Of a stretch of 60,559 nucleotides of DNA, positions 1 through 8,685 are shown in pieces. The first letter of the stretch is position 1. Every line of letters begins with the position of its first letter. Under the pieces are notes generated by a model that did no database searches, was not told where the DNA came from, and was given only the letters and a program-made list of their open reading frames with translations. The DNA is from a virus, in the IMG/VR virus record IMGVR_UViG_3300020469_005303, positions 1 through 60,559 of that record; one strand, written 5' to 3'. The position numbers were made by a program, and so were the translations under genes.

Positions 1-371
1 CTGCGTATTTTATCGCCGAGACCATCAATCATTTCAATTTCATGTTTCTTACAAACAACACTTTCTGGAACTTCACCCGTACTTCGGTCACCACCATTTG
101 CAAAGATGTTTGGTTTAATTGCATCAAGAGAGGCACATACACTTTTGTCTTGATCAATGCTAAGAAATGCTTCGTCAACTATTCCGAGTGCTTCTACGAT
201 TTTTACTCTATCTGCTTCATCCATAAATGGTTTGCCTTTTTTAAGAACACATTGATGATTGTTGTTTACGATAACAACAAGACGATCACCCAATTTCTTT
301 GCTAACTCAAGGTATTCCAAATGCCCTACATGAATAGGATCAAAGTATCCACTAACTGCTACTGTTTTCAT
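1..371 (-). CDS. HldE/TagD-type sugar-phosphate nucleotidyltransferase (partial)
   Basis: The first 123 residues are visible and the C-terminus lies beyond the window edge. The ATG is at 369-371 on the minus strand. The N-terminus has the cytidylyltransferase fold signature: a glycine-rich strand (VSGYFDPIHVGH) with the HxGH nucleotide-binding motif at residues 14-17. Further on, FANGGDR near residue 90 is typical of the RfaE/HldE C-terminal domain, which joins a nucleotide to a heptose phosphate. Glycerol-3-phosphate cytidylyltransferases share this fold, so the exact substrate is not fixed by the sequence. It is the most downstream visible gene of a minus-strand glycan operon, 4 bases after the cupin gene. 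The likely role is activating a sugar for surface-glycan or virion glycosylation. Confidence 0.85.
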   Translation of the reverse strand, partial: MKTVAVSGYFDPIHVGHLEYLELAKKLGDRLVVIVNNNHQCVLKKGKPFMDEADRVKIVEALGIVDEAFLSIDQDKSVCASLDAIKPNIFANGGDRSTGEVPESVVCKKHEIEMIDGLGDKIR

Positions 372-375
372 AATG

Positions 376-747
376 TTACTCCGATTTGTGTTTTTCTGGA
401 CGATCATAATCATCTTGGACTCTTACAATGTCATCTTCACCAAAATAAGTTCCTGTTTGAACTTCCACTAAAATCATATCTTCTGAATCACTTGGATTTG
501 CCATTCTATGTTTTGCTCCAAGTGGGATCAACACAGTTTCACCTGGTTTGTAATCTTCCGTGACATCATCCAAGGTTATTCTTGCAACACCACTAACAAC
601 TGTCCATGCTTCTTGTCGTTTGTGATGATACTGATAACTTAGTCTTTGTCCTGGTTTTACAAAGATGCGTTTAACTTTACAGTATTCTGCGTCTAAAAGA
701 ATTTCATAATTTCCCCAAGGTCTAATGCTTTCGTCTGATTCACTCAT
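376..747 (-). CDS. Cupin-fold mannose-6-phosphate isomerase type II-like protein
   Basis: This 123-residue protein is a single cupin domain like the C-terminal isomerase domain of bifunctional ManC/AlgA. It begins PWGNYEIL and continues with VKPGQRLSYQYHHKR, where the His residues and later Glu (QEAWTVVSG) are the expected metal ligands. A second cupin motif follows (PGETVLIPLGAKHR). Family members interconvert fructose-6-phosphate and mannose-6-phosphate, feeding GDP-mannose synthesis. No guanylyltransferase domain is attached. It sits between the nucleotidyltransferase and a small unknown gene with 4-base gaps, consistent with one operon. Assignment to the family is strong; in-vivo activity and substrate are inferred. 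Confidence 0.85.
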   Translation of the reverse strand: MSESDESIRPWGNYEILLDAEYCKVKRIFVKPGQRLSYQYHHKRQEAWTVVSGVARITLDDVTEDYKPGETVLIPLGAKHRMANPSDSEDMILVEVQTGTYFGEDDIVRVQDDYDRPEKHKSE

Positions 748-751
748 AATT

Positions 752-1003
752 TTATCCCCATCTGTCAGCCAAATTCTGTTCAGAAACGTCGGACTTTGTT
801 TCTACTGATTTAATTTCCATATCAAGTTCTAATGTATCTATAATACCATTTGCAGTATTTACCAAATCCTCACACACTTGTTTTGGATTTGACCACAATT
901 TCAAATCGTGCATCATGGTAATATCATCACCGATTCCGTATACACGGAAGTCAAATTTTAGAACTATTTTATCGTTTTCTATTTTAATATCTGATAACTT
1001 CAT
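752..1003 (-). CDS. Hypothetical protein, 83 aa
   Basis: A small acidic protein that I do not recognise. It starts MKLSDIKIENDKIVLKF and has alternating hydrophobic residues that suggest a few beta strands followed by a helix (CEDLVNTANGIIDTLEL). There is no signal peptide, membrane segment or cysteine motif. It lies 4 bases from each neighbour in the minus-strand operon, which supports its being a real translated gene. No function is proposed. Confidence 0.6.
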   Translation of the reverse strand: MKLSDIKIENDKIVLKFDFRVYGIGDDITMMHDLKLWSNPKQVCEDLVNTANGIIDTLELDMEIKSVETKSDVSEQNLADRWG

Positions 1004-1007
1004 AATA

Positions 1008-1637
1008 TTATATATCTGTCTTTGGCACTGGACCGCAAGTATAATTAAATTTTGCTATTGATCTACGATGACGTTGGGCAACAATTGAACCCGATTCGTA
1101 ATTGTAGTATTTCCAATAATCTTCGTTTTTCTTTTTAAAAGGAAACTTACCAATTTTTTTAAGACTTTTATATTCAAGATTAAGTTTTTCACAAATAGTT
1201 TTATAGTCTTCGTTCAAGTTTTCAAACTTCATGTAATGATCCATTTCAGGATTCCCTTTTTTATCAAAATAAAAAGGTTCATTAAATTGTGTATAATTTC
1301 CTATCCATCTTGCAAATTGCTCCTTGAACTGATATCCACTGAACTTCATTTTTAAAAGCTTATCTACATTTGCTCTATGGTTTTTTCCTACCAAACCTCC
1401 GTCTTGCCACCAAAAATATGACACCATACGATCCCAAGGATTTCGTGTGATAGTAAATTTAAAATATTCTTCATATATTTTTTTACCTACTATGTGCTTT
1501 GTGTCTTTTGGATTTCTGTGGGTTGTATCAATAATGTCTTCATCACCACATTGTTCTATAAGATTGTGTTCAACACTATTTCCACCAACTTTCCAAGGTT
1601 TAAAGAATATAAATTTATGTTTATGTGATACAATCAT
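1008..1637 (-). CDS. Sulfotransferase family protein
   Basis: The 209-residue protein resembles the Sulfotransfer_2 family, which moves sulfate from PAPS to carbohydrates. The 5'-phosphosulfate-binding loop is visible near the N-terminus (FFKPWKVGGNS, residues 11-21). The 3'-phosphate-binding motif follows (ITRNPWDRMVSYF, around residues 60-75). The ATG overlaps the stop of the upstream DHH gene as ATGA, indicating translational coupling. A phage-borne sulfotransferase next to glycosyltransferases suggests sulfation of a host surface glycan or of glycans on the virion. The acceptor cannot be read from the sequence. Confidence 0.8.
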   Translation of the reverse strand: MIVSHKHKFIFFKPWKVGGNSVEHNLIEQCGDEDIIDTTHRNPKDTKHIVGKKIYEEYFKFTITRNPWDRMVSYFWWQDGGLVGKNHRANVDKLLKMKFSGYQFKEQFARWIGNYTQFNEPFYFDKKGNPEMDHYMKFENLNEDYKTICEKLNLEYKSLKKIGKFPFKKKNEDYWKYYNYESGSIVAQRHRRSIAKFNYTCGPVPKTDI

Positions 1638-2587
1638 TTTTTATATATATCCTCGAATTTTTCAATAAAGTTATTAAGTTCAAATTTTGGTAATGTATTT
1701 ATACCAGCTGCTTTTTCACGACCACCTCCTGATGGAAATTGTAATGCAAGTTTGCTTGCTCCAAATGGATTTGTTTTCGGTGAACGAATACTTACACGAT
1801 ATTTTTCTTCGTCTATTAATGTTAAAATTGCGAATGCTTTGTTTGGATTATCAGTAGTTTGTTGATTACTAAATATACCTGAATAACGAATTGATGCTTT
1901 AGTGTCGGGAAGTAGTATAACTTTACCTGTGTTGGAATCATGTAAAATTTCAGAAGAACTTAATTCTGCTTTATCTAAAACCATTTGTGTATAAATTTTG
2001 TTATAGATTTCTGATTTTTTTCTATATTGAAAAGGAGATACATATTGATGTAAATCAAGATACACTTCTTTTGGATCAACTGTTAAATCTGATAATTCGT
2101 TTCCATATCCATTGTAATTTAATGTTTCACCAATTTCTTTGAGTTCCAACATTATCGTTTCATTAAAATTAGGATTAAGTTTTTCTGCTTGTTCGTGTAG
2201 ATTATCTCCGTATGCTCCGCATATAGTCCAAGGTCTATGTAATCCGTCTATATATTTATCAACTAAAATGTTTGTGCAACAATTCGGGTCTGCGTCTACT
2301 TTTATTGAAAACTTATCACCAAGATCGATTTCACCTGGTTCGTGGTGATCAAACCATCTTACTATATTATTATTATTTAGTATTTCATTTATATAGTCTT
2401 TATTGGACAACAACGAAATATCAAAAACACTAAGTGTAGAGTTTTTAATTTCAACTGCGTGTCTTAGAAGTTTTACGTCTCGTTTGACTCCTGTGAAAAC
2501 TTCACTTTTTTGTGGAAACTGCAAACGATATTGATGCAAACTAATTATACCATCTGCATCTCCATTGAAGAAATCGTAATACTTCAT
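1634..2587 (-). CDS. DHH-family phosphoesterase
   Basis: This 317-residue protein has the DHH superfamily layout. It has an N-terminal metal-binding motif (FNGDADGI), a middle DHH motif (WFDHHEPG), and a C-terminal DHHA1-like glycine-rich substrate loop (PSGGGREKAAG). Relatives include nanoRNase/pAp phosphatase, RecJ and cyclic-dinucleotide phosphodiesterases. The size fits the NrnA-like group. I chose the ATG at 2585-2587 because GAGGA precedes it and it falls 1 base after the stop of the sugar dehydrogenase gene; an upstream GTG/TTG extension would overlap that gene. A pAp phosphatase would make sense beside a PAPS-using sulfotransferase, since pAp is the by-product, but this link is inference. 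Confidence 0.8.
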   Translation of the reverse strand: MKYYDFFNGDADGIISLHQYRLQFPQKSEVFTGVKRDVKLLRHAVEIKNSTLSVFDISLLSNKDYINEILNNNNIVRWFDHHEPGEIDLGDKFSIKVDADPNCCTNILVDKYIDGLHRPWTICGAYGDNLHEQAEKLNPNFNETIMLELKEIGETLNYNGYGNELSDLTVDPKEVYLDLHQYVSPFQYRKKSEIYNKIYTQMVLDKAELSSSEILHDSNTGKVILLPDTKASIRYSGIFSNQQTTDNPNKAFAILTLIDEEKYRVSIRSPKTNPFGASKLALQFPSGGGREKAAGINTLPKFELNNFIEKFEDIYKK

Positions 2588-2588
2588 T

Positions 2589-3431
2589 TTATTCCTCGGC
2601 AACTGCACGACCTTTATCTGCTTTCCAATCCTGCTCTGGTCGGTCTACTTCTTCGTTTCTTTTGATTACCGCATCTAAAATAGGTGAGTTTATTCCATTT
2701 TCTTTTGCAAAGTTTGCTAATGCATTTGTATCTTTAGGAAAACAGGTTCCTCCGAATCCACGTTTACCATCGTGACCGGGTACTTTGGTGTGTCCTGTTC
2801 CAATTCTTTCATCCTGTGTTGCAATACAACGAACATTTTCATAATCAATACCGACTTCTGAACAAATGCTTTCAAGTTCGTTGAAAAATCCAACCTTAAC
2901 ACTTAAAAACACATTCTTTAAATACTTGATCATTTCTGCTTCACTTGGTTTGCACTGAATTACTTGTTTGTTAACAACAGAACCTGTTCCTCCGTTGTAA
3001 GCCAACTCAAACATACGTTTCATTTTTTCATATAAAAAAGGATCAGTAGAACCAAGTATCCATTGATCACAATTCTTAAAATCTTCTTCCCAATTTTTCT
3101 CGGTAAGAAATTCCGGCATAAAATTAACATCAAGTTCTTCACTTGTTCCTGGTGGAACTGTAGAACGTAGCACTATATACTTGCTATCATCTATTTCTTG
3201 TATTTCTTCGCATACTGCACGAACAATATCAAGATTTGCACTTCCATCTGAATTCATTGGTGTAGGAACTGCAACGAAAATAATTTCGGACTCCTCTACA
3301 AATGTTTCAATATCCAATGTTTTAGGATCTCTTTTTTCGGGAACTACATCCCATACTAATACTTCTACGTGCGGTCTAAGCAATGTCATTGCATGACCCA
3401 CGAAACCATTACCAACTACTCCAATCTTCAT
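2589..3431 (-). CDS. UDP-glucose/GDP-mannose dehydrogenase-like, C-terminally short
   Basis: The 280-residue protein starts with a Rossmann NAD-binding motif (MKIGVVGNGFVGHA). It contains FVAVPTP and the catalytic-cysteine motif GFGGTCFPKD near residue 230, all hallmarks of nucleotide-sugar 6-dehydrogenases that make uronic acids. Typical enzymes are about 390-440 residues; this one ends shortly after the central dimerisation helix and lacks the C-terminal nucleotide-sugar-binding domain. The ATG at 3429-3431 is preceded by AAAGGA; a TTG three codons earlier would sit on top of that ribosome site. It is the first gene of its sub-operon, with a late-promoter-like motif upstream at 3476-3485. 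Whether the short form is active is unknown. Confidence 0.85.
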   Translation of the reverse strand: MKIGVVGNGFVGHAMTLLRPHVEVLVWDVVPEKRDPKTLDIETFVEESEIIFVAVPTPMNSDGSANLDIVRAVCEEIQEIDDSKYIVLRSTVPPGTSEELDVNFMPEFLTEKNWEEDFKNCDQWILGSTDPFLYEKMKRMFELAYNGGTGSVVNKQVIQCKPSEAEMIKYLKNVFLSVKVGFFNELESICSEVGIDYENVRCIATQDERIGTGHTKVPGHDGKRGFGGTCFPKDTNALANFAKENGINSPILDAVIKRNEEVDRPEQDWKADKGRAVAEE

Positions 3432-3475
3432 ATAACGCAATCCTTTTAAAAATTAAATGCTATATAACCTTTTAT

Positions 3476-3485
3476 AATAAGTATA
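3476..3485 (-). promoter_or_regulatory. Late-promoter-like motif TATACTTATT
   Basis: On the minus strand this reads TATACTTATT, nine of ten bases matching the motif variant TATACTTATA found before the 10636 gene. It lies 44 bases upstream of the sugar dehydrogenase ATG in a 67-base non-coding gap. It is a candidate start point for the 3431-to-1 transcript. The call rests on recurrence only. Confidence 0.35.
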
Positions 3486-3498
3486 AAGTAATCTTATT

Positions 3499-4107
3499 TT
3501 ATGCTACTTGAAACCTTCTTAATTTCCAAAATAACCAAACAAGCAATCTTGGTATTTTTAAAACAAATCCTGTTCCTCGTATAATTGGATTTTCTGCATA
3601 TAATCTTCTTGATATTATTTTTTTATACCAAGAAACATTTTTAAGTTTATAGTCTACGATATATATTTCTTTTGTTTTTGGTAAGTCTACAACATCATAA
3701 TCTGACCAGTTTCCCAGATCAACAAATGCGCCGTCAATTATATTGTTAAAATCATTTTCAAAAATACAATCTTTTATTGTAATATTATATGCTTGGCATT
3801 TAATCGTAAAATGATGTTTTGTATTTTTAGAAACAAAACGACACTTTTCAAATAACATAAAACCACCTCTTACTATATCTACACAATCCTCAAATCCACC
3901 TATAATGGTAGAATTTGTAACAACCACGTCATGACAATAACTTAGTTTTAATCCTTCAGCAACGGGTCCTGCATCGATTGTGCAATTATTGATTCTTATT
4001 TTTTGTTTTGGCATTCCGGGACGCCAGGCAAAGCCAAGTGCATTGCTTTCCACTCCATTTGTTAAATCACCTTTGAAGGTTTTTCCATCAATAACAATTT
4101 CACTCAC
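3499..4107 (-). CDS. Right-handed beta-helix protein with hydrophobic C-terminus
   Basis: The 202-residue protein shows successive short rungs rich in N, I and V (IRINNCTIDAG, DVVVTNSTIIGG, ITIKDCIFEN), the pattern of parallel beta-helix proteins such as pectate lyases and tail spikes. No catalytic residues can be assigned. The last 25 residues are hydrophobic and basic (IPRLLVWLFWKLRRF), suggesting membrane or interface association. It starts with GTG at 4105-4107, whose last bases overlap the stop of the lipoprotein gene (GTGA), so the two are probably co-translated. It is a possible envelope-acting partner of that lipoprotein. Confidence 0.65.
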   Translation of the reverse strand: MSEIVIDGKTFKGDLTNGVESNALGFAWRPGMPKQKIRINNCTIDAGPVAEGLKLSYCHDVVVTNSTIIGGFEDCVDIVRGGFMLFEKCRFVSKNTKHHFTIKCQAYNITIKDCIFENDFNNIIDGAFVDLGNWSDYDVVDLPKTKEIYIVDYKLKNVSWYKKIISRRLYAENPIIRGTGFVLKIPRLLVWLFWKLRRFQVA

Positions 4108-4913
4108 TTAAACTTTCTCTTTATACGATCAATTGCGTTTTTATCTGAAACATTTGTTGAGTTTCCGAGTGAAGAACCAAATATAGTTAAAACTTCGTTT
4201 TTGCTTAACTTTTTATCATCGTCTACTGCACGGATTCTTTCTTTGGCATCGTGAACACCCTTTATTATGTTGCTTGTCATTTGACTACTTGTGATTCCTA
4301 ACCAAGTAATAAGTCCGGGAATCTTACCAACCAACCACCCAATAAGCTGAGTTATTATCGGTAATAGTGCAGGACCACCTATAACTAAAATAGCAATAGC
4401 ACCCACCAACCCAAATGTTGTTGTCAAGTAACTCCACATTGAATCAAAAAAACCTTCTTTTTGTTCTTTTGCTTTAAGTTCTCCTAAACTAATTAGTTTT
4501 TCTTCTGTGTCTTTTAAGTCGTGTCCGAGTATTTCTTTGCGTCTACTTAATTCAATTACATCTGCATTTCTGTCTGTCAAATTATCGATTGCCATTTCAT
4601 TATTACTTATTACATCTTCTACATGGATTTTATCACCTGGTTGTGGAAGACCAACAATTTCTTGTGCTTTTTGTGCAAGTTCTAATGCAACCAAGTCTTC
4701 TTTTGATTTATCATCAGATAAAGAAAGCGCATCAACCGTACCAGAAACAAATGCTCTTGTGTGCCTATCCAACTCTCCTTCTTTTCTTGAAATCTCACCT
4801 ACTATTTCTTGTCTATCTTGCTTTAATCCCCAATTTGGTATTGTAATGCAACTAGTTGTAAATAAAGATGATAAAACAACACATATTAATATTATATTTT
4901 TTTTAACTCTCAT
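4104..4913 (-). CDS. Putative lipoprotein with membrane-associated region
   Basis: The 269-residue product begins with a basic n-region and hydrophobic core (MRVKKNIILICVVLSSLF) followed by TTSC, a weak lipobox that would place a lipidated cysteine at residue 22. Residues 25-155 are charged and probably helical. A long hydrophobic stretch around 166-207 contains glycines and prolines (GAIAILVIGGPALLP) and may be two short membrane passes. The C-terminus is basic. It overlaps the upstream glycosyltransferase by 11 bases and the downstream beta-helix gene by 4. It could be an outer-membrane lysis or superinfection-exclusion protein, but no family was recognised. Confidence 0.65.
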   Translation of the reverse strand: MRVKKNIILICVVLSSLFTTSCITIPNWGLKQDRQEIVGEISRKEGELDRHTRAFVSGTVDALSLSDDKSKEDLVALELAQKAQEIVGLPQPGDKIHVEDVISNNEMAIDNLTDRNADVIELSRRKEILGHDLKDTEEKLISLGELKAKEQKEGFFDSMWSYLTTTFGLVGAIAILVIGGPALLPIITQLIGWLVGKIPGLITWLGITSSQMTSNIIKGVHDAKERIRAVDDDKKLSKNEVLTIFGSSLGNSTNVSDKNAIDRIKRKFK

Positions 4914-5772
4914 TTATATTATATATATCGTCATTTATTCTTTTTTTGAACTTATTATATTCTAGGTTCATGGAACGATCACCACGTTGTCTAAAGTCTT
5001 TTATTTTTAATTGATCTCTGTTTTTGGAAATCAAATTACGATCTTCACATACAATATTGTTAGATAATGTAAATTGTTGCACCTTGATTTGTTTGCTTTT
5101 CATATAATCACAGCAATACATCATAAATGTGTCATCGTGGCCGTAGCCAACAAATGAGTCGGGTATACCTATGTATTTGGCAAGTTTGGCAGATATACAA
5201 GTAAACCAACCACCTGCCCATTTAAATTTATTACATTTTACTGATTTTGTTTCTAAATTATTTTCTTTTAAGATTTTATCTATGTCAATATTCTTATAAA
5301 ATCCTATTTTTTCTTTTTTATATTTTTTATTTACAATGACATCCCAAGTACTGTCCCATAATCTGACAACTTCAGGTGTAATTATGTAATACTCGTATTC
5401 ATTCTTTATGACTTGCAATTCTTTTAAAAAATTATTGGTTAAATTATCATTAAAGTGTATGTCTGTATCTAAAAAGAAAAGTGTATCCGAGAGGTCTGCA
5501 TCATTGATACACGTCCTGCGATGTTCGTTGACTCCAAAATATTTTGTTGTTATGTGATGTTTTATATTTCCACCATACTTACTTGATACTAAATTGAATT
5601 CGCTAATTTGATTTTCTAATTCGCAACTTTCTTTAATTACTTTTTTGTTTATATTAAGAACACTTTTAATCTCTACCTCATCGTTGTTTTTTAAAACACC
5701 CTCAAGTTTATAAATAATTCTTTTATATTCTTCAACTTCATGTGGAAATAAATGTATTGATATTATATTCAT
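4903..5772 (-). CDS. Glycosyltransferase, GT-A type
   Basis: The 289-residue protein has a GT-A layout. LFFLDTDIHF near residue 100 carries the metal-binding DxD. A later WAGGWFTCIS plus GYGHDDTFMMY resembles the acceptor/galactosyltransferase C-terminal motif (GxxxDD). The N-terminus (MNIISIHLFPHE) lacks a signal peptide, implying a cytoplasmic enzyme. Its ATG overlaps the stop of the large glycosyltransferase gene upstream (ATGA), showing coupling. Donor and acceptor are not identifiable. Confidence 0.75.
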   Translation of the reverse strand: MNIISIHLFPHEVEEYKRIIYKLEGVLKNNDEVEIKSVLNINKKVIKESCELENQISEFNLVSSKYGGNIKHHITTKYFGVNEHRRTCINDADLSDTLFFLDTDIHFNDNLTNNFLKELQVIKNEYEYYIITPEVVRLWDSTWDVIVNKKYKKEKIGFYKNIDIDKILKENNLETKSVKCNKFKWAGGWFTCISAKLAKYIGIPDSFVGYGHDDTFMMYCCDYMKSKQIKVQQFTLSNNIVCEDRNLISKNRDQLKIKDFRQRGDRSMNLEYNKFKKRINDDIYNINES

Positions 5773-8006
5773 TGAAATAAACTATAAAATGCAAATCTTA
5801 GCATATATTCTTCGTTTTTTGGATTTCTCGTATAACTTTTAAGTAAGTTTGCGTAAAACGATAGTGGTTTTTTATATATAGTATTTTTTGATAAAGAAAA
5901 ACAACAACCTATAAACGTTTTATATTTTTGGTTATATGGCATATTGGCTGTTTCATTGTACCAGATTCTAGGTGACTTATAATTTTTAATTTTTGAATGC
6001 TGGTTTATGTTAAGAGATGTGACCTTTCCTATTATTGCACAAAATCCATTGACTGGTGATGTAGATTTTCTAAAAAATTCAGAGTGAAAATCTTTGTTAG
6101 TATTGTTATGTGCGAAATATACTAAATTTGGTAGTTCATCGTAAAAAGTACATATAAAATAAAGGAAAATTCCAAATGCACCGTAATTTTCAATTTTCGC
6201 AAAAGATTCAATACATGGACTTACATTTCCATCAATTAATATTTTACATTTCATTTTAATTCTATTTATTGAAAACAAGGTTTCTGTTTCTCTTACTGCA
6301 ACAAGCATCTCCGTGTGATCGTTTATGATAAATTCAGACATTTTGTTTTTTGTGTTTTTGTTAACCATAAAAGAATATATTTCATTTTGAATAAACTGAA
6401 TATTTTTGTTTAATTTGGTTTGTTGAATTTTGTTGATTAATTCTAAATCAGTCGGAGATATATGTTTATCTTCATTTCTGTTGTGGAAGTATTTTTCAAT
6501 ATCACATTTGATTCCTAGATTTTTTATTTCATAGATTTGATTTTTGATTTTGAGGTCTGTGTTCGGATTATACCTGTGTTTACTTAATATATGCTCACGT
6601 GATACATACATTCTGTCTGATTTATTGCCGTGAAATAAAGTTGTAATGTGTACATTTGCATATCCTATTCCGTGTTTTAATTTTTTGTTTTTTTTACACC
6701 AGTCTACAAAAGAGTTTTTAAATGCGTTTGTCATTTGTGAAAAAAACCTATCGTTCAAAATTAAATCATGGGAGTTTTCGTTGTAGTAATAACCAATTAA
6801 ATTTAATATATCCCCACCACCTATTATTGATAAATCAAATAACAAGTTTTTTTCTAAAAAACTTCTATGATAACAATGACCATATCCAGGTTCTGCTTTT
6901 CTTTGCAACAAACATTTTATATCGCGGTCTGTGTCTGTATGCGTAAGTTGATATGCAGATGAATCTTTTTCTTTTTCTAGTGGATGAACTTTTTCTTTAT
7001 ACGAATGAGAAAATATTTGCGTGACTCCATAAAATTTAGTAGCGAAGATTACCCGCTTCCACCAATCAGTATCACTGAAAATGATATCTGCATCAACCCA
7101 AGCAATGTATTCAAATTTTTTATTTAATAATTGTTTTATTCCTATGTTTAATAGTTGCTCTTTTTTCCAAAATAAAGATTCCGTGTCAATAGAGATTATG
7201 TTCGTGGTTAAATTATCTATCCTATACAATGACTTAGACGAGTATGTTTCTATTACAAGGGGGTATATACCAGTTGAGTGAATAGAGTTTAAAAACTTTA
7301 CAAAGTTTAAAAACTTACTTTTGTAATTGCAAGGATTAAAATAACAACAAACTACTCCGAACGAATTTTTTGATGGATTATAGTTCTGTAAGTTAGAGTA
7401 TAGTTTTTTACTTATCTCATAATTTTTCTTTGTTTTTCTATGTTCTAAATAAAAGTCATCTGTATATTTGAGTTTACGCATGGTTTTCGCACCTTTTATT
7501 TGTTCATGTAATTTACGTTTCCACCTTAATTTATTATCATTCTTATATATTCTACCTTGGTAGTCCGGAAAATTTATTGCCCCATGCTTGTCATTGTCTA
7601 TTTTAATTTCCTGGTTCGCTAATTCTTTTTTAGTAATGCCACTAAAAAAATTTAAACGTGGAATCCAAAATAAGTCAGTATCTCTATTGGCCACTAATTC
7701 GTGAATCTTTTTTATCAGATTTAAGGACGGTATTTCATCAGCATCTAAATTAAATATATACTCATTTTTACACAATGAAAAAAATATATTTTTATGAAAT
7801 GAAAAGTCATCTAAAAGTTTTCGGTAAATAAATTTATCAACTTTATGTAAATAGTTTTTTATTTTTTTGCACTTACTAAAATCTGATATTACAACAATTT
7901 CATCAGATTTAGATTTGTGTATTTTTAGAAAATCAATTAATTTTACAAATGAATCAGTTTCTTCACTAACACATATTGCATAACTTATATTAGGTCTTGC
8001 TTGCAT
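5769..8006 (-). CDS. Multidomain glycosyltransferase, 745 aa
   Basis: Three parts are visible. Residues about 8-200 resemble a GT2 enzyme (YAICVSEETD..., FNLDADEIPS). Residues about 215-420 form a second GT-A-like domain (GVVCCYFNPC, then YIAWVDADIIF). The C-terminal part, about 560-745, resembles DUF3431-type proteins (ENYGAFGIFLYFICTFYDELP, then GCCFSLSKNTIYKKPLSFY). This composite suggests one polypeptide adding several sugars in order. I chose the ATG at 8004-8006, which has GAGGA 8 bases upstream; a TTG one codon earlier is less likely. It overlaps the upstream gene by 17 bases. The first two assignments are firmer than the third. Confidence 0.75.
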   Translation of the reverse strand: MQARPNISYAICVSEETDSFVKLIDFLKIHKSKSDEIVVISDFSKCKKIKNYLHKVDKFIYRKLLDDFSFHKNIFFSLCKNEYIFNLDADEIPSLNLIKKIHELVANRDTDLFWIPRLNFFSGITKKELANQEIKIDNDKHGAINFPDYQGRIYKNDNKLRWKRKLHEQIKGAKTMRKLKYTDDFYLEHRKTKKNYEISKKLYSNLQNYNPSKNSFGVVCCYFNPCNYKSKFLNFVKFLNSIHSTGIYPLVIETYSSKSLYRIDNLTTNIISIDTESLFWKKEQLLNIGIKQLLNKKFEYIAWVDADIIFSDTDWWKRVIFATKFYGVTQIFSHSYKEKVHPLEKEKDSSAYQLTHTDTDRDIKCLLQRKAEPGYGHCYHRSFLEKNLLFDLSIIGGGDILNLIGYYYNENSHDLILNDRFFSQMTNAFKNSFVDWCKKNKKLKHGIGYANVHITTLFHGNKSDRMYVSREHILSKHRYNPNTDLKIKNQIYEIKNLGIKCDIEKYFHNRNEDKHISPTDLELINKIQQTKLNKNIQFIQNEIYSFMVNKNTKNKMSEFIINDHTEMLVAVRETETLFSINRIKMKCKILIDGNVSPCIESFAKIENYGAFGIFLYFICTFYDELPNLVYFAHNNTNKDFHSEFFRKSTSPVNGFCAIIGKVTSLNINQHSKIKNYKSPRIWYNETANMPYNQKYKTFIGCCFSLSKNTIYKKPLSFYANLLKSYTRNPKNEEYMLRFAFYSLFQ

Positions 8007-8685
8007 CAAAGTCTTCCTCTGATTCTATTCCTGGATTATCAACGAAGTTTTTAATATCTGTAAGCATTTCATAAAATGCATCTAAACTACCAAATCTATC
8101 CATTATTAATTTTCTGAATCGTGCATTATTCAAATTTGTAATATCTTGTTTGAGAATCTTGTTTAATAAAAGTTTGCTTTGCTTTATTTCATTTAATGAT
8201 TCTGTTTTACCTATTACGGCTGCTTCGTGGGTAGTATTATCAAAAATTTTTAATTTTTTCCAATCCAACATATACAACTTTGGCTGTTTAATTTCATACA
8301 TCTTATAGGTCCTATAACAATCAAACTCTAATAAATTATTTTTTATATAATTAGAATAAAAAGTCCGTGGTCTATCGATTAGTTGTGAAAAAGGTCCTTT
8401 GAGTTCATATTTTCTTTTAATTAATGATAATGTGTCTTTAATTATTACTCTTTTTAGAAAAGCATACAACTTAGATTCTGGTATATGCTCAACGGTCAAT
8501 CCATGTACTAGCATATTTCCACCTTTATTAAATTTACCCAACACTAAAACCAGACGATTTATTTTCCGTCTTGAAGTTTCACTTCTATATCTAAATGAAA
8601 TAATATGACCAGGTTCGACTTTGGTTCTTGCAACTGAGGTATTTCCTCCGATAAGTCTTTGTAGGTATTTTGCATAATAACTCAT
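7990..8685 (-). CDS. Conserved phage protein of unknown function, 231 aa
   Basis: The N-terminus (VEPGHIISFRYRSET, then RLVLVLGKFNKGG) resembles a small family I associate with T4-like marine phages, in which a PGxIxxFxY start is followed by a PLVLVL strand and a histidine-proline segment. No enzymatic motif is seen. The C-terminal 100 residues are helical and charged, ending in acidic EEDFDAS. It lies upstream of the large glycosyltransferase with a 17-base overlap and begins at the ATG at 8683-8685. Family resemblance is from memory of sequence patterns and is only moderate evidence. Confidence 0.6.
   Translation of the reverse strand: MSYYAKYLQRLIGGNTSVARTKVEPGHIISFRYRSETSRRKINRLVLVLGKFNKGGNMLVHGLTVEHIPESKLYAFLKRVIIKDTLSLIKRKYELKGPFSQLIDRPRTFYSNYIKNNLLEFDCYRTYKMYEIKQPKLYMLDWKKLKIFDNTTHEAAVIGKTESLNEIKQSKLLLNKILKQDITNLNNARFRKLIMDRFGSLDAFYEMLTDIKNFVDNPGIESEEDFDASKT

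Noticed and set aside
4507-4965. Plus-strand frame of 152 residues opposite the lipoprotein gene
   Set aside because: Antisense to a gene that has a plausible signal peptide and translational overlaps with both neighbours.
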